DNA of 7,397 nt from Candidatus Pacearchaeota archaeon RBG_13_36_9 (GTDB lineage: Archaea; Nanobdellota; Nanobdellia; Pacearchaeales; GW2011-AR1). The translations under genes were made by a program, and so were the position numbers. Location of the stretch: positions 29,758-37,154 of the forward strand of contig MFWN01000081.1 in the NCBI GenBank assembly GCA_001786395.1. The letters are read 5' to 3'. The notes beneath the pieces are model-generated. The model saw only the letters and a list, made by a program, of their open reading frames with translations. It made no database searches and was not told the DNA's origin. Shown piece by piece: positions 5,265 to 7,397 of the stretch (the first letter of the stretch is position 1; every line of letters begins with the position of its first letter).

Positions 5265-5834
5265 TTATTCTTCATCCTCATTAATGTACTCTGCTTTATT
5301 ATCCACAATCAATATATTTGCTATTTCAGAAGGCAAATTGACAACATCTCCCTTTTTAAAAGGTCCAAGCTTGTCTCCATCCAATCCTAAGAATTCATCT
5401 GTATCCTGCAAAAAGGTGATGAGCTTGTTTTTCTTTTCTTCTCCCTGCTCGCTTTGTCCGCTCAATAAGTTAGCTACCCTCTTGTCCCCCTCTTCCATGG
5501 CTTTCATTATTATCTCAAAAACATCTTTCTCAAAAGGCTGCATGTTCTCGTAATCCCTCTTGCTTATTCCCGTCTCTGCAGCAACAAAAGCCAGGTTTAA
5601 AAGCTTCTTTTTCCTTCTAAGCATCAGCTCTTTGAACATGGAAATTGCATTTTCAAACTGCTTTTTTGTTTTTGAAATTGCGTCAGAAAATAAATCCCCT
5701 GATTTTTCAGATATTGCCTTTTTCTCCTTCAGGTACCCTGCCACTTCGCTGACAAAATTCTTGCCCAATGGCTGCAGCTGCTCTGAATATCTCTCTTTTC
5801 TAAGCGACTCGTAAATATCGTTATAAGTTATCAC
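5265..5834 (-). CDS. Gins51-type subunit of the GINS replication complex
   Basis: The 189-residue protein fits archaeal Gins51 (Gins15), which joins Gins23 and MCM in the replicative helicase. Residues 1-120 are a helical A domain with the family-like ELMLRRKKKLLNLA (69-82). After a charged linker comes a small beta-rich B domain, about 139-184, with LGPFKKGDVVNLPSEIANIL. The A-then-B order marks the Gins51/Sld5/Psf1 type, as Gins23 has the reverse order. The start is a GTG at 5834 with TATAAA 27 bases upstream, so it is probably leaderless. It is divergent, with a 79-base gap, from a DHH phosphoesterase of the class that binds GINS in archaea. A short acidic tail ends the protein. Confidence 0.82.
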   Translation of the reverse strand: MITYNDIYESLRKERYSEQLQPLGKNFVSEVAGYLKEKKAISEKSGDLFSDAISKTKKQFENAISMFKELMLRRKKKLLNLAFVAAETGISKRDYENMQPFEKDVFEIIMKAMEEGDKRVANLLSGQSEQGEEKKNKLITFLQDTDEFLGLDGDKLGPFKKGDVVNLPSEIANILIVDNKAEYINEDEE

Positions 5835-5855
5835 CCTTAAACAATTTAATCTTGA

Positions 5856-5861
5856 TTTATA
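5856..5861 (-). promoter_or_regulatory. TATA box for the Gins51 gene
   Basis: TATAAA on the minus strand lies 27 bases before the GTG at 5834. The spacing supports that GTG as a leaderless start. Confidence 0.6.
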
Positions 5862-5884
5862 ATCTTTATTATAGTACAGATTAA

Positions 5885-5892
5885 TTTTAAAA
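5885..5892 (+). promoter_or_regulatory. TATA-like box for the DHH phosphoesterase gene
   Basis: TTTTAAAA lies about 27 bases before the ATG at 5914. It is about 25 bases from the Gins51 box on the opposite strand, so the two promoters are back to back in one short gap and may compete or be co-regulated. Confidence 0.45.
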
Positions 5893-5913
5893 GCAGGAAT
5901 CCTTTACCCTTTT

Positions 5914-6960
5914 ATGATGAATAATTACAGATGTGGAAATGAAGAGCTATTTATAGAATTTATGAATAAGATAAAGCCTAAAGACACTATAGCCCTAGTC
6001 TCCCATAAAGATCTAGACGGATTTACTTGTGCAAAAGTTCTAAATAAAATAGTTCAGCCTGCCCTAATTAAATTTGTGCATTACCAAGAAATAAACAAGG
6101 AAATTATAGAAGATTTTAAGAAACTAAAGATAGACAAAGTCATTTTCACAGATATAGCAATAGAGTCCCCGGATTTTATTGAAGAGATAGAAAAATTTTC
6201 CGAAGTGCTGATGATCGACCATCATGAATTCAAGAAAGACTATAACTCCGATAAAACTGTATTCATTAACGCTAAAGGCAACTGTGCAGCTTTTGTAGCC
6301 TACGAGCTTGTTTCAAAACTAAAGAACATTAAAGAGCTAGAATGGATGGTAGCCTTGGCCTCTATCTCTGATGTTTGTTTCATCAAAAACAAAGAGTTCA
6401 TACAAAGAGTATATTCTCAATACTCTGAAAACTTCAATGAAAAAGATTACAAAAAAGGAAGGATGTGGGATATTCTGATTACTTTAAGCCTTTCAATTAT
6501 CTATTTTCAGAAAAATCTTTTAGAGTTTTACAATAAAATGCCTGAGGATATCAACGAGATTAAAAAATTAGAGCAGTATTCCTCAATTGTTCAAAAAGAA
6601 ATTGATGAAAACCTAAGAAAATATATGGAAGAAAGAGAGAAAATACCAGGAGGCTGGTTTTTTGAAGTGAAATCAGCTTTTAACATAGAATCCTTTTTAG
6701 CTACAAAGATAAGCCTCGAGAACCCAGATGAAATCATTATCTTATCTCACAAAAAAGAAAGCTTATACAAAATATCTGCCAGGAATAATAGAAAAGAAAT
6801 GAACATGATAACACTTTTGAAAAACGTAACCGAGGGGTTTGGGCTGAAAGATTCAGGGGGCCACATTCCTGCAGCAGGGGCAAGCATCTCTCCTGAAGAT
6901 TATGAAGAATTCAAAAAAAGGCTTCAAAAAATCAATCTAGCTGAAATAAAAGCCAGCTAA
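5914..6960 (+). CDS. DHH/DHHA1 phosphoesterase, RecJ/GAN/Cdc45-like
   Basis: The 348-residue protein has the full DHH catalytic set: H31-K-D33-L-D35-G (motif I), D80 in FTD (motif II), D102-H103-H104 (motif III) and D153 in SISD (motif IV). A C-terminal DHHA1 domain ends with GGHIPAAGASI (315-325), the substrate-binding GGH. This family cleaves DNA or RNA ends or small phosphodiesters with Mn2+. Its place beside a Gins51 gene suggests the archaeal GAN/RecJ-Cdc45 group, whose Thermococcus member (GAN) binds GINS and is a 5'-3' exonuclease. At 348 residues it is shorter than GAN and lacks extra domains, so an NrnA-like oligonucleotide or pAp phosphatase is the main alternative. The start is ATG-ATG at 5914; either Met could be used. 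The metal ligands are intact, so it is probably active, unlike eukaryotic Cdc45. Confidence 0.85.
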   Translation: MMNNYRCGNEELFIEFMNKIKPKDTIALVSHKDLDGFTCAKVLNKIVQPALIKFVHYQEINKEIIEDFKKLKIDKVIFTDIAIESPDFIEEIEKFSEVLMIDHHEFKKDYNSDKTVFINAKGNCAAFVAYELVSKLKNIKELEWMVALASISDVCFIKNKEFIQRVYSQYSENFNEKDYKKGRMWDILITLSLSIIYFQKNLLEFYNKMPEDINEIKKLEQYSSIVQKEIDENLRKYMEEREKIPGGWFFEVKSAFNIESFLATKISLENPDEIIILSHKKESLYKISARNNRKEMNMITLLKNVTEGFGLKDSGGHIPAAGASISPEDYEEFKKRLQKINLAEIKAS

Positions 6961-6996
6961 TATCTTTTTCTCGTCGATAATAACAATAGCAAATAT

Positions 6997-7002
6997 TATA
7001 AA
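6997..7002 (+). promoter_or_regulatory. TATA box for the terminal charged-protein gene
   Basis: TATAAA lies 27 bases before the ATG at 7024, again consistent with leaderless transcription and with this gene having its own promoter rather than read-through from the DHH gene. Confidence 0.6.
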
Positions 7003-7023
7003 CCCTGCAAGTTTAATTAATTA

Positions 7024-7397
7024 ATGTTTAATTTCTTTAAGGACAAAATAAAAACCTGGCTTGGAAAAAGCAAGGAAAAAATAGAAGAAAGTGCAGAAAA
7101 GGCAGAGATAGAAGAAGCTAAAGAAGAGGCAAAGAAGGAGGGAGGGGAAGCAGTTAAAGAGGAAAAGGAAGAAAGTAAAGAGGAAGAGGAGGAAGAGGAA
7201 AAAGAGGAAAAGCCAAAAAAAGCAGCAAAGAAAAAGAGGAAAACAGAAGAAGAGATTAAAAAAGAAAAAGAAGCTGAGAAAGAGGAAGAAAAAGAAGAGG
7301 CTAAAGAACTGGAAAAGGAAGTGGAAAAAGAGGAGAAAGAAACCGGGATAGAGATAAAAGAGATAGAAAAAGAAGAAAAAGAAGCCATAGAAAAAGA
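7024..7397 (+). CDS. ftsY: Probable FtsY, signal recognition particle receptor (3' partial)
   Basis: The frame opens with ATG at 7024 and is still open at the window edge, giving 124 visible residues. It begins MFNFFKDKIKTWLGKSKEKI, an amphipathic lipid-binding-like helix of the kind at the start of archaeal FtsY. A very charged Glu/Lys-rich A region follows, almost without hydrophobic residues. The GTPase NG domain that would prove the call lies outside the window. FtsY docks the SRP-ribosome complex at the membrane. Other proteins with a charged coiled-coil front are possible. The promoter is a TATA box 27 bases upstream. Confidence 0.6.
   Translation, partial: MFNFFKDKIKTWLGKSKEKIEESAEKAEIEEAKEEAKKEGGEAVKEEKEESKEEEEEEEKEEKPKKAAKKKRKTEEEIKKEKEAEKEEEKEEAKELEKEVEKEEKETGIEIKEIEKEEKEAIEK

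Noticed and set aside
5284..5814. Two plus-strand open frames opposite the Gins51 gene
   Set aside because: Ser/Phe-rich antisense shadows of a well-supported gene.
7017..7388. Ser/Phe-rich minus-strand open frame
   Set aside because: It is the antisense of the Glu/Lys-rich terminal gene; GAA and AAA codons read backwards give Ser and Phe codons and rarely stops.
1..7397. CRISPR array, insertion sequence or prophage
   Set aside because: No spaced direct repeats, terminal inverted repeats, transposase or phage genes were seen.

Overview
The window is a gene-dense, AT-rich stretch of an archaeal chromosome. The archaeal signs are ribosomal proteins eL42 (L44e) and eS1 (S3Ae), a GINS replication subunit, a tRNA whose intron folds into a bulge-helix-bulge, a long-form archaeal nucleoside diphosphate kinase, and TATA-like boxes about 25-29 bases before most starts. 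Tandem Lrp domains, very short spacers, a compact DHH protein and charged protein tails suggest a DPANN lineage such as Woesearchaeota, Pacearchaeota or another Nanoarchaeota relative. That placement is inference; the domain Archaea is much surer.

Layout. (1) Bases 1-723 (+) are the 3' part of a tandem Lrp/AsnC-type regulator whose 5' end lies outside the window. (2) Bases 700-1705 (-) hold two unrecognised genes, the downstream one overlapping the regulator tail to tail. (3) A tRNA-Val(GAC) gene with a 28-nt intron (1756-1855) precedes a small zinc-ribbon membrane protein (1893-2144). (4) After a 231-base gap comes a tight operon, eL42 - eS1 - ndk (2376-3970), with one base between successive genes. 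(5) A free-standing LAGLIDADG endonuclease (4058-5041, -) sits between ndk and an intronless tRNA-Thr(UGU) (5165-5238). (6) A Gins51-like subunit (5265-5834, -) is divergent from a DHH/DHHA1 phosphoesterase (5914-6960, +) that keeps its metal-binding residues. (7) The window ends inside a very charged N-terminal region that is probably FtsY (7024-7397, +).

Most of this is housekeeping: translation (eL42, eS1, two tRNAs), nucleotide balance (Ndk), replication (GINS plus a RecJ/GAN/Cdc45-like protein) and probably membrane targeting (FtsY). The accessory parts are the homing endonuclease, the two orphan genes and the zinc-ribbon membrane protein. I do not see a clear new multi-gene system. The best leads are the GINS/DHH divergent pair, the tandem Lrp protein beside the orphan pair, the intron-bearing tRNA-Val with G37, and an unexplained start-less open frame at 2151-2354.
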